Source: DATHRK01 sp035465395 (GTDB taxonomy: Bacteria > Gemmatimonadota > Gemmatimonadetes > Longimicrobiales > RSA9). Taken from it: a stretch of 29,731 bases of DNA. Below, piece after piece: positions 15,878 to 25,301 of the stretch. The notes below the pieces were generated by a model. It worked only from the letters and a program-made list of their open reading frames with translations. It had not been told where the DNA came from and did no database searches. The position numbers and the translations under genes are program-made. Positions within the stretch are counted from its first letter, which is position 1, and every line of letters begins with the position of its first letter. The stretch spans positions 1 through 29,731 of the forward strand of contig DATHRK010000029.1 of assembly GCA_035465395.1 (NCBI GenBank). Reading direction: 5' to 3'.

Positions 15878-16639
15878 ATGGAGGGACTCGACTGGACCGC
15901 CGCACTCGAGGGGCTGCGCTCGCTGCGCCTGGACCTGCTGGGCCGGCTGGTGCTGGCCGCCGCGCTGGGCGGCGCCATCGGCATCGAGCGGGAGCTGGAG
16001 GGCAAGCCCGCCGGCTTCCGCACCAACCTCCTCATCTGCGTGGGCGCCGCGCTGCTGACCGAGCTCTCGGTCATGATCTACGAGACCGCCGGAGGCGACA
16101 GGGGCGCCGACCCCGCGCGCATCGCCGCACAGATCGTGAGCGGCATCGGCTTTCTGGGGGCGGGCACGATCATCCAGTCGCGCGGCACCGTCAGCGGGCT
16201 CACCACCGCGGCGACGCTGTGGGTCGTCGCGGCCATCGGCATCGCGGTGGGCGCGGGCGCCTGGGGCGAGGCGATCGGCGCCACCGCGCTGGTCATCGCG
16301 GCGCTCCTGCTGCTCGGGCGTATCGAGCGCAGGCTCTTCTCCTCCTCGCAGGACCGCGTCATGCGCGTGCAGCTCGCCGTGGCACCCCAGGCTTTCGAGG
16401 AGCTGCGGGCGGCGCTGGCCGACGCGGAGGCCGACCTGGAGTCGCTCGACGTGCGCGGCGACGGCGGCGACTTCCTCGCGACGTTCGTGGCCGTGGCCGG
16501 CCGCGAGCAGCGCGACGAGATCCTGCGCAAGGTGCTGGCCTTCCAGGATGTGCACTCGGTGCACGCCGCGCTCGCGATGTCCGACCCCTCGGGCCCTCTG
16601 GCCGGGGCCCACGGCGACCCCGACGCCGGGACGTCGTGA
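15878..16639 (+). CDS. MgtC/SapB family membrane protein
   Basis: The 253-aa inner-membrane protein has the conserved MgtC N-terminal membrane domain (about 20-148), including GGAIGIERELEGKPAGFRTN and the IVSGIGFLGAGTI / GLTTAATLWVVAAIGIAVG signatures with about four to five helices. A soluble C-terminal ACT-like domain (about 155-240) follows. MgtC homologues are linked to Mg2+ limitation, pH and intramacrophage survival, but many environmental members have no proven role. AGGGGG lies just before the ATG. It lies 21 nt behind dapH and overlaps the dehydrogenase gene by GTGA, so it is probably co-transcribed with the dap genes. Any functional link to lysine or peptidoglycan synthesis is speculative. 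Confidence 0.92.
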   Translation: MEGLDWTAALEGLRSLRLDLLGRLVLAAALGGAIGIERELEGKPAGFRTNLLICVGAALLTELSVMIYETAGGDRGADPARIAAQIVSGIGFLGAGTIIQSRGTVSGLTTAATLWVVAAIGIAVGAGAWGEAIGATALVIAALLLLGRIERRLFSSSQDRVMRVQLAVAPQAFEELRAALADAEADLESLDVRGDGGDFLATFVAVAGREQRDEILRKVLAFQDVHSVHAALAMSDPSGPLAGAHGDPDAGTS

Positions 16640-17664
16640 TCGCGGTCGTCGACTTCCGGGACCGCCGCCCCGTCTGGACCCTGCCATCGACCGCCGCCGA
16701 GAGGCTGCGCGAGGGCGTGCCGGCGGGCTGGGAGCTGCGCTTCGTCGACGCGGACGCGGACGGCAGCGGCGACGGCGGCGCCGCTGCGTCTCCGGAAGCG
16801 CTTGCGGCGGTCGGGGGGGCGCAGGTCTACCTGGGCGCGGGGGTGCCGCCGGGGGTGCTCGACGCGGGGCCCGACCTGCGCTGGATCCACAGCGGCAGCG
16901 CCGGCGTCTCTGCCGCCCTGCTCGAAGCGCTCGAGGGCCGCGACATCGTGTTCACCAACTCGGCGGGGACGCACGCGCCGCCGGTCGCGGAGACGGCGCT
17001 GGCGATGATGCTTCATTTCGCCCGCGGGCTCGACTTCGCCGTGCGCGGCCAGGCCGCGGGACGCTGGGATCGAGCCCGCTTCGACGCGGCGGACGGCCCG
17101 GTCCGCGAGTTCGCCGGATCCACCGTGGGAGTGATCGGCTACGGCGGCATCGGTTCCGCGATCGGGCGGCGAGCGGCCGCGCTCGGGGCGCGCGTGCTGG
17201 GCCTGCGCCGCACGGCTCGCCCGGCCGGTTCCGACGAGGCCGCAGAGGTGCACACCGGGGCGGAGGGCCTGCGCACCCTGCTGCGCGAGAGCGACTACCT
17301 GGTGCTCGCGCTGCCCGAGACGGAGGCCACGCGAACGATCATCGACGCCGCGGCGATCGCCGCCATGCGTCCGGGTGCCGTGCTGGTCAACGTGGCGCGG
17401 GGCCGGCTCGTGGACGAGGAGGCGCTCGTAGCGGCGCTTCAGGAGGGCCGCCTACGCGGCGCCGCGCTCGACGTGTTCGCCCGGGAGCCGCTGCCCGAGG
17501 GCCATCCCCTGTGGGCCGCGCCGAACGCGCTCCTCACGCCCCACGTGTCGGCGGTCACGACGCGCTACTGGGAGCGCGAGGTGGATCTCATCCTCGACAA
17601 CGCGCGACGCTTCGAGGAGGGAAAGCCTCTTCGCAACGTAGTGGATCGCGGCGCCGGATACTGA
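16636..17664 (+). CDS. D-2-hydroxyacid dehydrogenase family protein
   Basis: The 342-aa NAD(P)-dependent oxidoreductase belongs to the D-isomer-specific 2-hydroxyacid dehydrogenase family. The Rossmann motif GYGGIG is at 168-173. The catalytic triad is Arg255 (NVARGRLVDE), Glu284 (AREPLPEGHPLW) and His303 (TPHVSAVT). The domain order (substrate, cofactor, substrate) and length are typical. Substrate could be glyoxylate/hydroxypyruvate, phosphoglycerate or another 2-oxoacid; the sequence alone does not tell. It lacks the C-terminal ACT domain of SerA. The GTG start overlaps the MgtC gene stop by GTGA. A longer open frame running upstream through mgtC is a shadow. Confidence 0.92.
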   Translation: MIAVVDFRDRRPVWTLPSTAAERLREGVPAGWELRFVDADADGSGDGGAAASPEALAAVGGAQVYLGAGVPPGVLDAGPDLRWIHSGSAGVSAALLEALEGRDIVFTNSAGTHAPPVAETALAMMLHFARGLDFAVRGQAAGRWDRARFDAADGPVREFAGSTVGVIGYGGIGSAIGRRAAALGARVLGLRRTARPAGSDEAAEVHTGAEGLRTLLRESDYLVLALPETEATRTIIDAAAIAAMRPGAVLVNVARGRLVDEEALVAALQEGRLRGAALDVFAREPLPEGHPLWAAPNALLTPHVSAVTTRYWEREVDLILDNARRFEEGKPLRNVVDRGAGY

Positions 17665-17754
17665 CGTGTTAGTTTCGCTCCACCGACTCGCGAGCCGCAG
17701 AGACCGGGACGAGGGCGTGAGGAGCGGCTCGCCTGCCCACCCGAATCGAGACCG

Positions 17755-18819
17755 ATGATCGAGATCGTCAAGGCTGCCGTCCAGCGCGGCGCGTCGGACC
17801 TCCACCTGAAGGCCGGCGACGTCGTCCGCGCGCGCGTCAACGGCGCGCTTCAACCGCTCACCAAGCAGCGCCTGACCCCCGAGCAGACCCGACAGATCGC
17901 CTCCCAACTGATCTCCGACCCCCGCGACCGCGAGCGTCTGGACGATCTCAAGGACTACGACTGCTCCTGGGCGGCCCCGGGGGTCGGCCGCTTCCGCGTG
18001 AACATCCTGCGCCAGCGGGGGACGTTCATGGTGGTCATGCGCGTGATCCCGATGGAAGTGCCGACGCTGGACGACCTGGGCTTGCCGCCGGTCCTGCGGA
18101 CGATCGCCGAGGCCGAGCGCGGTCTGGTCCTGGTCACCGGGATCACCGGCTCGGGCAAGAGCACGACGCTCGCCGCGATGATCGACCACATCAACGGCAC
18201 GAGCCACCGCCACGTGATCACGCTGGAGGACCCGATCGAGTTCCTGCACCGGGACCGGGAGGCGTCGGTCACGCAGCGCGAGGTCGGCGGCGACACCGCC
18301 TCGTTCGCGGTGGGCCTGCGCGCGGCGCTGCGCGAGGACCCCGACGTGATCCTGGTCGGCGAGATGCGCGACACGGAGACGATCGACACCGCGCTCAAGG
18401 CGGCCGAGACGGGCCACCTCGTGCTGTCCACGCTGCACACCCAGAACGCGGTCCGGACGGTGTCCAGGATCGTGGCCGTGTTCCCGCCCGAAGAGCAGGA
18501 GATGGTGCGCGTCCGCTTCGCCGAGACGATCGTCGCGGTGATCAGCCAGCGGCTGCTGCCGCGCAAGAACGCGTCGGGCCGGGCGGCCGCGGTGGAGGTC
18601 ATGCTGGGCACGGGCACGGTGAAGGACGTACTGCGGGAGCCGGAGCGGATCGACGAGATCTTCGACCTCATGGCGCAGGGGCGGGAGCAGTACGGCTCGC
18701 AGACCTTCGACCAGCACCTGATGGACCTCGTGCGCGAGGAGGCGATCTCCTACGAGATCGCAAAGGCGGCGGCCAACAACCCGGGCGACTTCGAGTTGAA
18801 GATGCGGATGTTCGCGTGA
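17755..18819 (+). CDS. pilT: Type IV pilus retraction ATPase PilT
   Basis: The 354-aa hexameric motor ATPase depolymerises type IV pili and drives twitching motility and DNA uptake. An N-terminal PAS-like domain (ASDLHLKAG, about 13-21) precedes the RecA-like core with Walker A GITGSGKST (129-137), Asp box ITLEDPIEFLH (155-165), Walker B DPDVILVGEMRD (195-206) and His box TGHLVLSTLHT (219-229). Length and motifs fit PilT rather than PilB (about 560 aa). PilU cannot be wholly excluded. Only a weak ribosome site precedes the ATG, and a 90-nt gap separates it from the dehydrogenase gene. No pilB, pilC or pilin genes are present. The stop overlaps the next gene by GTGA. Confidence 0.95.
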   Translation: MIEIVKAAVQRGASDLHLKAGDVVRARVNGALQPLTKQRLTPEQTRQIASQLISDPRDRERLDDLKDYDCSWAAPGVGRFRVNILRQRGTFMVVMRVIPMEVPTLDDLGLPPVLRTIAEAERGLVLVTGITGSGKSTTLAAMIDHINGTSHRHVITLEDPIEFLHRDREASVTQREVGGDTASFAVGLRAALREDPDVILVGEMRDTETIDTALKAAETGHLVLSTLHTQNAVRTVSRIVAVFPPEEQEMVRVRFAETIVAVISQRLLPRKNASGRAAAVEVMLGTGTVKDVLREPERIDEIFDLMAQGREQYGSQTFDQHLMDLVREEAISYEIAKAAANNPGDFELKMRMFA

Positions 18820-19736
18820 GCGTCGCGCAGCGCATCGGGGGCATCCTGGTCCCCGTGACCACGCCGTTCGACCCGATGACGGGCGACGTTGCGCCCGTCC
18901 CGTTCCGCGACAACCTGCGCTCCTGGATCGCCGACGGCGTGCACGGCGTCGTGCTCTTCGGCACGACCGGCGAGGCGCCGCTGCTGGACGAGGACGAGCG
19001 GCTCGCGCTCATGGAGTACGCGCGCGACGTCGTGCCGCCCGAGGCGGTCCTGATCGCGGGCGCGGGGGCGGATTCGACCCGGGCCGCGGTCCGGCTCGCG
19101 CGGTCCCTGGGCGCCGCCGGCGCCGAGGCCGTGCTGGTGCACCCGCCCGTGTTCTTCGCGCCGGCGCTGGACGTCGCGTCCATCGTCGCGCACTACCGGG
19201 CGGTCGCCGACGGGAGCCCGGTGCCCGTGGTGCTCTACCACTTCCCGAAGTTCACGCACGTCGAGTTCGAGGCGGGGCTCGTGGCCGAGCTGGCGCGGCA
19301 CCCCAACATCATCGGGCTCAAGGACTCGTCGGGCGACGTGAAGCGCTTCGCGGCCTACACCGAGGCGGTCCCGCGCGACTTCCGGCTCCTCGTCGGGAGC
19401 GGCGCGCTATTGTACACGGCGCTCGAGCTGGGGGCCGCGGGCGGCATCTGCGGCCTCGGGCTCCTCGCCGCCTCCGACTGCGCCGCGATCGTGCGCGCGT
19501 TCGGGCAGGGCCGGGCGAACGAGGCCGGGCGCATCCAGTCGCGCATCGCCCCGGTGCACAAGGAGGTCGTGGCCCGCTACGGGGCCCGCGGCGTGAAGGC
19601 CGCGCTGGACATGATCGGCCTCCATGGCGGCGATCCGCGCCCGCCGCTGCGCCCGCTCGACGACAAGGCCAGGCGGCAGGTGGAAGAGGCGCTGAGCCGC
19701 GCCGCGCTCGGCGGGGCCGCGGCGCGCGCGTCCTGA
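18816..19736 (+). CDS. DapA-superfamily aldolase (HOGA/NAL-like)
   Basis: The 306-aa class I aldolase belongs to the DHDPS/N-acetylneuraminate lyase superfamily. GTTGE is intact (49-53), the Schiff-base lysine is K169 in IIGLKDSSGD, and Y141 is in VVLYHFPKF, where biosynthetic DapA has YNVP. The DapA substrate-binding Arg is absent. The C-terminal region (RYGARGVKAALDMIGLHGG) resembles eukaryotic-type 4-hydroxy-2-oxoglutarate aldolase, so a 2-oxoacid retro-aldolase role is more likely than lysine synthesis, which the dapA at 13428 already covers. The GTG start overlaps the pilT stop by 4 nt, and a peptidase gene follows 11 nt later. The true substrate is unknown. Confidence 0.88.
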   Translation: MSVAQRIGGILVPVTTPFDPMTGDVAPVPFRDNLRSWIADGVHGVVLFGTTGEAPLLDEDERLALMEYARDVVPPEAVLIAGAGADSTRAAVRLARSLGAAGAEAVLVHPPVFFAPALDVASIVAHYRAVADGSPVPVVLYHFPKFTHVEFEAGLVAELARHPNIIGLKDSSGDVKRFAAYTEAVPRDFRLLVGSGALLYTALELGAAGGICGLGLLAASDCAAIVRAFGQGRANEAGRIQSRIAPVHKEVVARYGARGVKAALDMIGLHGGDPRPPLRPLDDKARRQVEEALSRAALGGAAARAS

Positions 19737-19747
19737 CGCCACCCCCG

Positions 19748-21175
19748 GTGGACGCTCTCTTCGACGCGCTGCGGGCGGACCTGGACGCGCCCGACCAGGC
19801 CGACGCCGTGGCGGCCCGCGACGCGATCCGGGCGCTGGCGGTGCCGCGCATGACGGGCACCCCCGGCGCCGAACGCGTCGAGCGCTGGATCCGCCGTCGC
19901 TTCGAGCGGCTCGGCTACGACACGCGCATCCTGCCGTTCACCTTCTCGACCCTGCCCGCCCGCTGGGGCCCGCCGCTCGTGGCCGCGCTGGCGCTCATCG
20001 GATCGGTGGCCGCGGCCGCCGCGCTGATCGGCGGCCGTCCGTTGGCCGCCGCCGCGGCGCTGGCGGTGCCTGTGTTGGCGGCGCTCGCCGCCGCCAGGTT
20101 GGCGCCGCGGCTCGTCGCCCGCCTGCCCTGGGGCCGGCTCGAGGCGCGCAATCTCGTGTTCACGCGGCCGGGCGGGAGGCCTCGGTACGTGATCGCCGCG
20201 CACCGCGACAGCAAGTCGCAGCCGGTCTCGACCGCCGCCCGGCTGGCCGCGGGGCTGGTTACGGGAATCGGCGCGGCGGCGCTGGGCGTGCTGGTCGTCC
20301 ACGGGCTCGCCGGCCTCGTCGCGGCGGCGATGGGGGCGTGGGCCGAGGCGCGCGTGCCCGAAACCCTGATGGGCGCGGCGCGCGAGGTCTTCGGGCCGTT
20401 CCTGGCGCTCGATCCGCCGGGTTTCCTAGTGGTGATCTGCGCGCTCGTCGCGGCAGGCGGCGCCGCCGTCCTGGCATTTTCGTGGGCCGGGAACGACTCG
20501 CCCGGCGCGCTCGACAACGCCACCGGCATCGCGGCCGCCCTCGGGCTGGCGGAGCGCCTCGCCGAGCGCGACGACATCGTCTACCTGATCACCGACGCGG
20601 AGGAGCTGGGGCTCGCCGGCGCGCGCGCGGTCGCTCCGGAAACGGTGACGCTGCTGGGGGCGATCAACCTGGACGGCCTGGACGACGACGGCCCCGTCCA
20701 CCTGGTCGAGCGCTACGGCTTCCCCCGGCGCGGCCGGGCGCCCCACCTGGCCGCGGCGCTGCTGACCGCGGCGGACGCGCTCGACGTCGACGCCGTGCGC
20801 CACGACGCGCCGTTGGGCCTCATCCTCGAACACGCGGCCTACAACGACGCCGGGGTGCCCTCGCTCACGGTGCTCAAGGGCCGCCGCCGGGCGCTCGGCC
20901 GCATCCACCGCCCCGCCGACACCGCGGAAAGCATCGGCGGACGCGGCGTGGCCACCGTCGTGGCGCTCGTGGACGGCGCGCTGCACCTTCTGGACGCCGG
21001 GCGCTCGGGGGGGCCGTCGCATCCCCTCCTGCCGGGGCGCGAGCACCCGACCGCGCGCGAGTTGCGTCCCGAACCGGGGGCCGCGCGCACGCCCCTTTTC
21101 GCCCATCGGCCGGTCGCGGAGCCGCTGCCGCCCGAGGACGACGGCGCGCTTCCCGACGCCGAACACCTTCCCTGA
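19748..21175 (+). CDS. Membrane-embedded M28-family metallopeptidase
   Basis: The 475-aa di-zinc aminopeptidase-like protein has all five M28 metal ligands: H152 and D256 (AAHRDS, GALDNATG), the E285/E286 pair (TDAEELGLAGA), D309 (NLDGL) and H387 (RIHRPADT). Unlike secreted M28 enzymes it has no signal peptide. It has membrane-type hydrophobic segments at about 74-95, 98-120, 163-195 and 224-247, the last two inserted between the HxD motif and the bridging Asp. The C-terminal ~60 residues are Pro/Arg-rich. The catalytic site is probably at the membrane surface; the substrate is unknown. GTG at 19748, 11 nt after the aldolase stop, keeps the N-terminal helices. An internal ATG at residue 35 is possible but less attractive. 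Confidence 0.85.
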   Translation: MDALFDALRADLDAPDQADAVAARDAIRALAVPRMTGTPGAERVERWIRRRFERLGYDTRILPFTFSTLPARWGPPLVAALALIGSVAAAAALIGGRPLAAAAALAVPVLAALAAARLAPRLVARLPWGRLEARNLVFTRPGGRPRYVIAAHRDSKSQPVSTAARLAAGLVTGIGAAALGVLVVHGLAGLVAAAMGAWAEARVPETLMGAAREVFGPFLALDPPGFLVVICALVAAGGAAVLAFSWAGNDSPGALDNATGIAAALGLAERLAERDDIVYLITDAEELGLAGARAVAPETVTLLGAINLDGLDDDGPVHLVERYGFPRRGRAPHLAAALLTAADALDVDAVRHDAPLGLILEHAAYNDAGVPSLTVLKGRRRALGRIHRPADTAESIGGRGVATVVALVDGALHLLDAGRSGGPSHPLLPGREHPTARELRPEPGAARTPLFAHRPVAEPLPPEDDGALPDAEHLP

Positions 21176-21272
21176 CGCCGATGAGCTCGTCTATGACCGC
21201 ACGCCACCGACGTACGCCCCGCGCCCGACGACGTGCGGCGCGCACGTCCCCCGCGCGGAGGAGCTGAGCCCC

Positions 21273-22553
<1,281 letters not shown>

Positions 22554-22629
22554 GCGGCCGTGACGGGCCCGGTTGGCGCGCTTGCCGTCCGAGTCGGCGA
22601 CGCCTCCCGCAGTTCCGTTGCTACACGGC

Positions 22630-22658
22630 TTGAGCGTTTCCCCCTCTCCATCTATCTT
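22630..22658 (+). promoter_or_regulatory. Sigma-70-type promoter of the ffh-rpsP operon
   Basis: TTGAGC (22630-22635) and TATCTT (22653-22658) are separated by exactly 17 nt, in an unusually pyrimidine/AT-rich island of the 170-nt purA-ffh gap. The predicted start near 22665 leaves a leader of about 59 nt before the ffh ATG. Confidence 0.65.
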
Positions 22659-22723
22659 TTCGGGCTCCGCTCGCACGGGTTCGCGCGCGTGTGTAGCACG
22701 ACGAGGCGCTGGACCGGCGGATC

Positions 22724-24082
22724 ATGTTCGAGGATCTCAGCGACAAGCTGGACGCGGTGCTGGGCCGGTTCCGGCAGGAAGGCCTGCTGACCGAGCCGAT
22801 GGTGCGCGAGGGGCTGCGCGAGATCCGCCGTGCGTTGCTGGAGGCCGACGTCAACTACCGGGTCGCCAAGGACTTTCTCGACCGGGTGCAGGAACGGGCG
22901 CTCGAGGAGCGGGTGCTCAAGGCGGTGTCGCCGGGGCAGCAGATCGTCAAGATCGTCCACGACGAGCTCATCGACCTGCTGGGCGCCGAGCGAGGCTCGC
23001 TGTCCGTGGCGCCAGTGGGGCCGTCGGTGGTGCTGCTCGTGGGCCTGCAGGGCTCGGGCAAGACGACGACCGCCACCAAGCTGGCGCGGCGCCTGGCGCG
23101 AGAGGGCCGCAAGCCCCTGCTCGCGGCGCTCGACGTGCGGCGGCCGGCGGCGATCGAGCAGCTGGAGACGCTGGCCGAACGCGTGGACGTGCCGGTGTTC
23201 GCGGACCGCGAGACGCAGGACGTGCCGGGGCTGGCGGAGCGGGCGCTGGAGCACGCGCGCTCGGAGCGCCACCGGGTGCTGATCCTGGACAGCGCGGGAC
23301 GGCTGCAGATCGACGAGGAGCTGATGGACGAGCTCCGGGCCGTCGCCGAGCGGGTGTCGCCGGTCGAGACGCTGCTGGTGGCCGATGCCATGACGGGCCA
23401 GGAGGCGGTCCGCATCGCCGAGGGCTTCCACGAGGCCCTGGGTCTGACGGGCGTCGTCCTGACGAAGCTGGACGGGGACGCGCGCGGAGGCGCGGCCCTG
23501 TCGATCCGCGCGGCGACGGGCGTGCCGATTGCGTTCGTCGGCGTGGGCGAGCGGCCCGAGGACCTGGACGTCTTCGATCCCGCCCGCATGGCGGACCGGC
23601 TGCTCCAGCGGGGGGACGTCGTGGGGCTCGTCGAGCGCGCGCAGCAAACGTTCGACGAAGAGGAAGCGGAAAAGCTCCAGAAGAAGTTCAAGCGCGAGGG
23701 GACGTTCGACCTGGACGACTACCTCGTCGCGATGGGCCAGATGCAGAAGCTCGGCCCGCTCGAGTCGATCTTGGGCATGCTGCCGGGCGTCGGGAAGGCG
23801 CTCAAGGGCATCGAGATCGACCCGAAGAAGCTGAAGCACGTGGAGGCGATCATCCTGTCGATGACGCCCGAGGAGCGGCGCCGGCCGAAGATCCTGAACG
23901 GATCGCGGCGCAAGCGGATCGCCATGGGATCGGGCCGCTCCGTTCAGGAGGTCAACCTCCTGATCAAGCAGTTCGGAGAGACGCAGCAACTGATGAAGCA
24001 GTTGAAGAACATGGGGCTCGGGGGGACGGGCGGCGGCCTCTTCGGAGGCGGCGGTTCGCTCCCGGGCATGCCGATCAACTAG
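22724..24082 (+). CDS. ffh: Signal recognition particle protein Ffh (SRP54)
   Basis: The 452-aa SRP GTPase binds signal sequences on ribosomes and delivers them to FtsY at the inner membrane. It has an N domain (1-90) and a G domain with GLQGSGKTTT (107-116), DVRRPAAIEQL, DSAGR (189-193, where the usual reading is DTAGR) and TKLDGDARGG. The Met-rich M domain (about 320-440) contains LGMLPGVGK and the RNA-binding SRRKRIAMGSG. The C-terminal tail is Gly-rich (GLGGTGGGLFGGGG). It heads the conserved ffh-rpsP-rimM-trmD-rplS operon, 9 nt before rpsP. The 4.5S RNA partner gene is not seen in the window. Confidence 0.97.
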   Translation: MFEDLSDKLDAVLGRFRQEGLLTEPMVREGLREIRRALLEADVNYRVAKDFLDRVQERALEERVLKAVSPGQQIVKIVHDELIDLLGAERGSLSVAPVGPSVVLLVGLQGSGKTTTATKLARRLAREGRKPLLAALDVRRPAAIEQLETLAERVDVPVFADRETQDVPGLAERALEHARSERHRVLILDSAGRLQIDEELMDELRAVAERVSPVETLLVADAMTGQEAVRIAEGFHEALGLTGVVLTKLDGDARGGAALSIRAATGVPIAFVGVGERPEDLDVFDPARMADRLLQRGDVVGLVERAQQTFDEEEAEKLQKKFKREGTFDLDDYLVAMGQMQKLGPLESILGMLPGVGKALKGIEIDPKKLKHVEAIILSMTPEERRRPKILNGSRRKRIAMGSGRSVQEVNLLIKQFGETQQLMKQLKNMGLGGTGGGLFGGGGSLPGMPIN

Positions 24083-24091
24083 GCGAGGGAC

Positions 24092-24742
24092 ATGGCCGTT
24101 CGAATTCGACTCCGGCGCGTCGGCCGGAAGAAGCAGCCCAGCTATCGCGTCGTCGTGGCGGACTCCGCCGACCCGCGGGATGGCAACTACATAGACGCGC
24201 TGGGCTTCTACAATCCGCGCACGAACCCTGCGGAGCTCCGCCTGGACCTCGACAAGGTCGACGAGTGGCTCGGCAAGGGTGCCGAGCCGTCCACCACGGT
24301 CGCGTCGTTGATCCGCAAGGCGCGCAACGGCGGTGACGCCGTGGTCGGGTTCTACGGTGCCGACGGCGCCGAGATGCCGGAGGGCGGCCGCAAGACCCGC
24401 GTCACTCCGCCGAAGGCGCAGAAGAAGAAGGCCGCGCCGGTAGCCGAGGAGGCGCCTGAGGCCGAAGCCGCCGAAGAGGTTGCGCCCGAGGCCGAGGCTG
24501 CGGAGGAAGCCGCGCCCGAGGCCGAGGCCGAGGAGGAAGCGCCCGAGGCCGAGGCTGCCGAGGAGGCCGCGCCCGAGCCCGAGGCCGTCGAGGAGGCCCC
24601 CGAGGCAGAAGCCGCCGAGGAAGCTGCCCCTGAGGCCGAAGCTGCTGAGGCCGCGCCCGAGCCCGAAGCTGCCGAGGAGGCCCCCGAAGCCTCCGCGGAG
24701 GAATCGGACGACGATTCCGAGGAGTCCGAGAAAGAGGGGTGA
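24092..24742 (+). CDS. rpsP: 30S ribosomal protein S16 with a long acidic repeat tail
   Basis: Residues 1-82 are ordinary S16, which supports 30S assembly near helices 15 and 17: MAVRIRLRRVGRKKQPSYR, DGNYIDALGFYNP. After a basic linker (about 100-113) comes a tail of about 100 residues made almost only of Ala, Glu and Pro. About nine units of 9-10 aa each begin with AP (for example APEAEAAEEA), ending in an Asp/Ser/Glu cluster. Total length of 216 aa compares with 80-90 for most S16. The units use varied synonymous codons, so the pattern seems maintained at the protein level. GAGGGA lies 1 nt before the ATG region, and the stop overlaps rimM by GTGA. Extended S16 tails occur in some other phyla; the function here is unknown. 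Confidence 0.96.
   Translation: MAVRIRLRRVGRKKQPSYRVVVADSADPRDGNYIDALGFYNPRTNPAELRLDLDKVDEWLGKGAEPSTTVASLIRKARNGGDAVVGFYGADGAEMPEGGRKTRVTPPKAQKKKAAPVAEEAPEAEAAEEVAPEAEAAEEAAPEAEAEEEAPEAEAAEEAAPEPEAVEEAPEAEAAEEAAPEAEAAEAAPEPEAAEEAPEASAEESDDDSEESEKEG
24452..24694 (+). repeat. Degenerate tandem repeat encoding the S16 AP-E-A tail
   Basis: Codons 121-201 of rpsP consist of about nine consecutive 27-30 nt units coding for AP-E-(A/P)-E-A-(A/V/E)-E-E-(A/V). The nucleotide copies differ at many third positions (GCG/GCC/GCT, GAG/GAA). This argues against recent slippage and for an old, selected amino-acid repeat. Confidence 0.85.
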
Positions 24743-25272
24743 GCCAGCCCGAGCTCCTCATCGTGGGCCACCTGAACAAGGCCCACGGTACGAAGGGCGA
24801 GGTGTTCGTCTGGCCGCTGACGGACGACGCGGATGTCGTCTTCCGCGCCGGCCGGGAGCTGACGCTGGGCGACGATGAGGGGTTGGCGGACGGTCAAGGC
24901 GAGCGGATCGCGATCGAGCGGTCACGGCCGTTCAAGCGTGGGTACCTGCTGCGGTTCGAGGGCAGGGAAGACCGCACGGCCGTAGAGCCCCTCGCCGGGC
25001 GCTACGTGGGCATGCCGCTCGACGCGCTGCGGCCGCTGGAGGAGGGTGAGCTGTTCTATCACCAGCTTCTGGGCATGCGCGTCGAGACGATCGACGGGAC
25101 GGACGTGGGGCGCATTCGTGAGGTCTACGAGATGACGCCCGCCGACATGCTCGAGGTCGACGGCCCGGAACGCGCGCACCTGGTGCCGCTGGTGCGGGAC
25201 GTGGTGCGCGAGGTGGACGTGGCCGCTGGGCGGATGGTGATCGAGCCCCCGGAGGGGCTGCTCGACCTGTAG
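24739..25272 (+). CDS. rimM: 16S rRNA processing / 30S maturation factor RimM
   Basis: The 177-aa maturation factor binds S19 and the 30S head during assembly. The N-terminal RimM beta-barrel (about 5-95) starts LLIVGHLNKAHGTKGEV with the conserved HG-KGEV pattern. The C-terminal PRC-barrel (about 100-170) has LFYHQLLGMRV, GRIREVYE, LVPLVRDVVREVDVAAGRMVIEPPEGLLDL. Length is normal. The GTG start overlaps the rpsP stop as GTGA, preceded by AAAGAGGG, so its synthesis is probably coupled to S16. trmD follows after 29 nt. Confidence 0.95.
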   Translation: MSQPELLIVGHLNKAHGTKGEVFVWPLTDDADVVFRAGRELTLGDDEGLADGQGERIAIERSRPFKRGYLLRFEGREDRTAVEPLAGRYVGMPLDALRPLEEGELFYHQLLGMRVETIDGTDVGRIREVYEMTPADMLEVDGPERAHLVPLVRDVVREVDVAAGRMVIEPPEGLLDL

Positions 25273-25301
25273 CGACGCGGGGAAGGGAAACGAGGCGATC
25301 G

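Noticed and set aside
18816..19736. A second dapA for lysine synthesis
   Set aside because: It lacks the DapA substrate Arg and the YNVP motif, and its C-terminal half resembles hydroxy-oxoglutarate aldolase. The true dapA lies with dapB and dapH.
21181..21267. A 28-aa Arg-rich frame just before purA
   Set aside because: It has no ribosome site, its composition is expected from GC-rich intergenic DNA, and it covers the purA Shine-Dalgarno.
24434..24742. The S16 tail as a frameshift or fusion artefact
   Set aside because: The repeat keeps one frame for ~100 codons with varied synonymous codons and ends precisely at a GTGA overlap with rimM.
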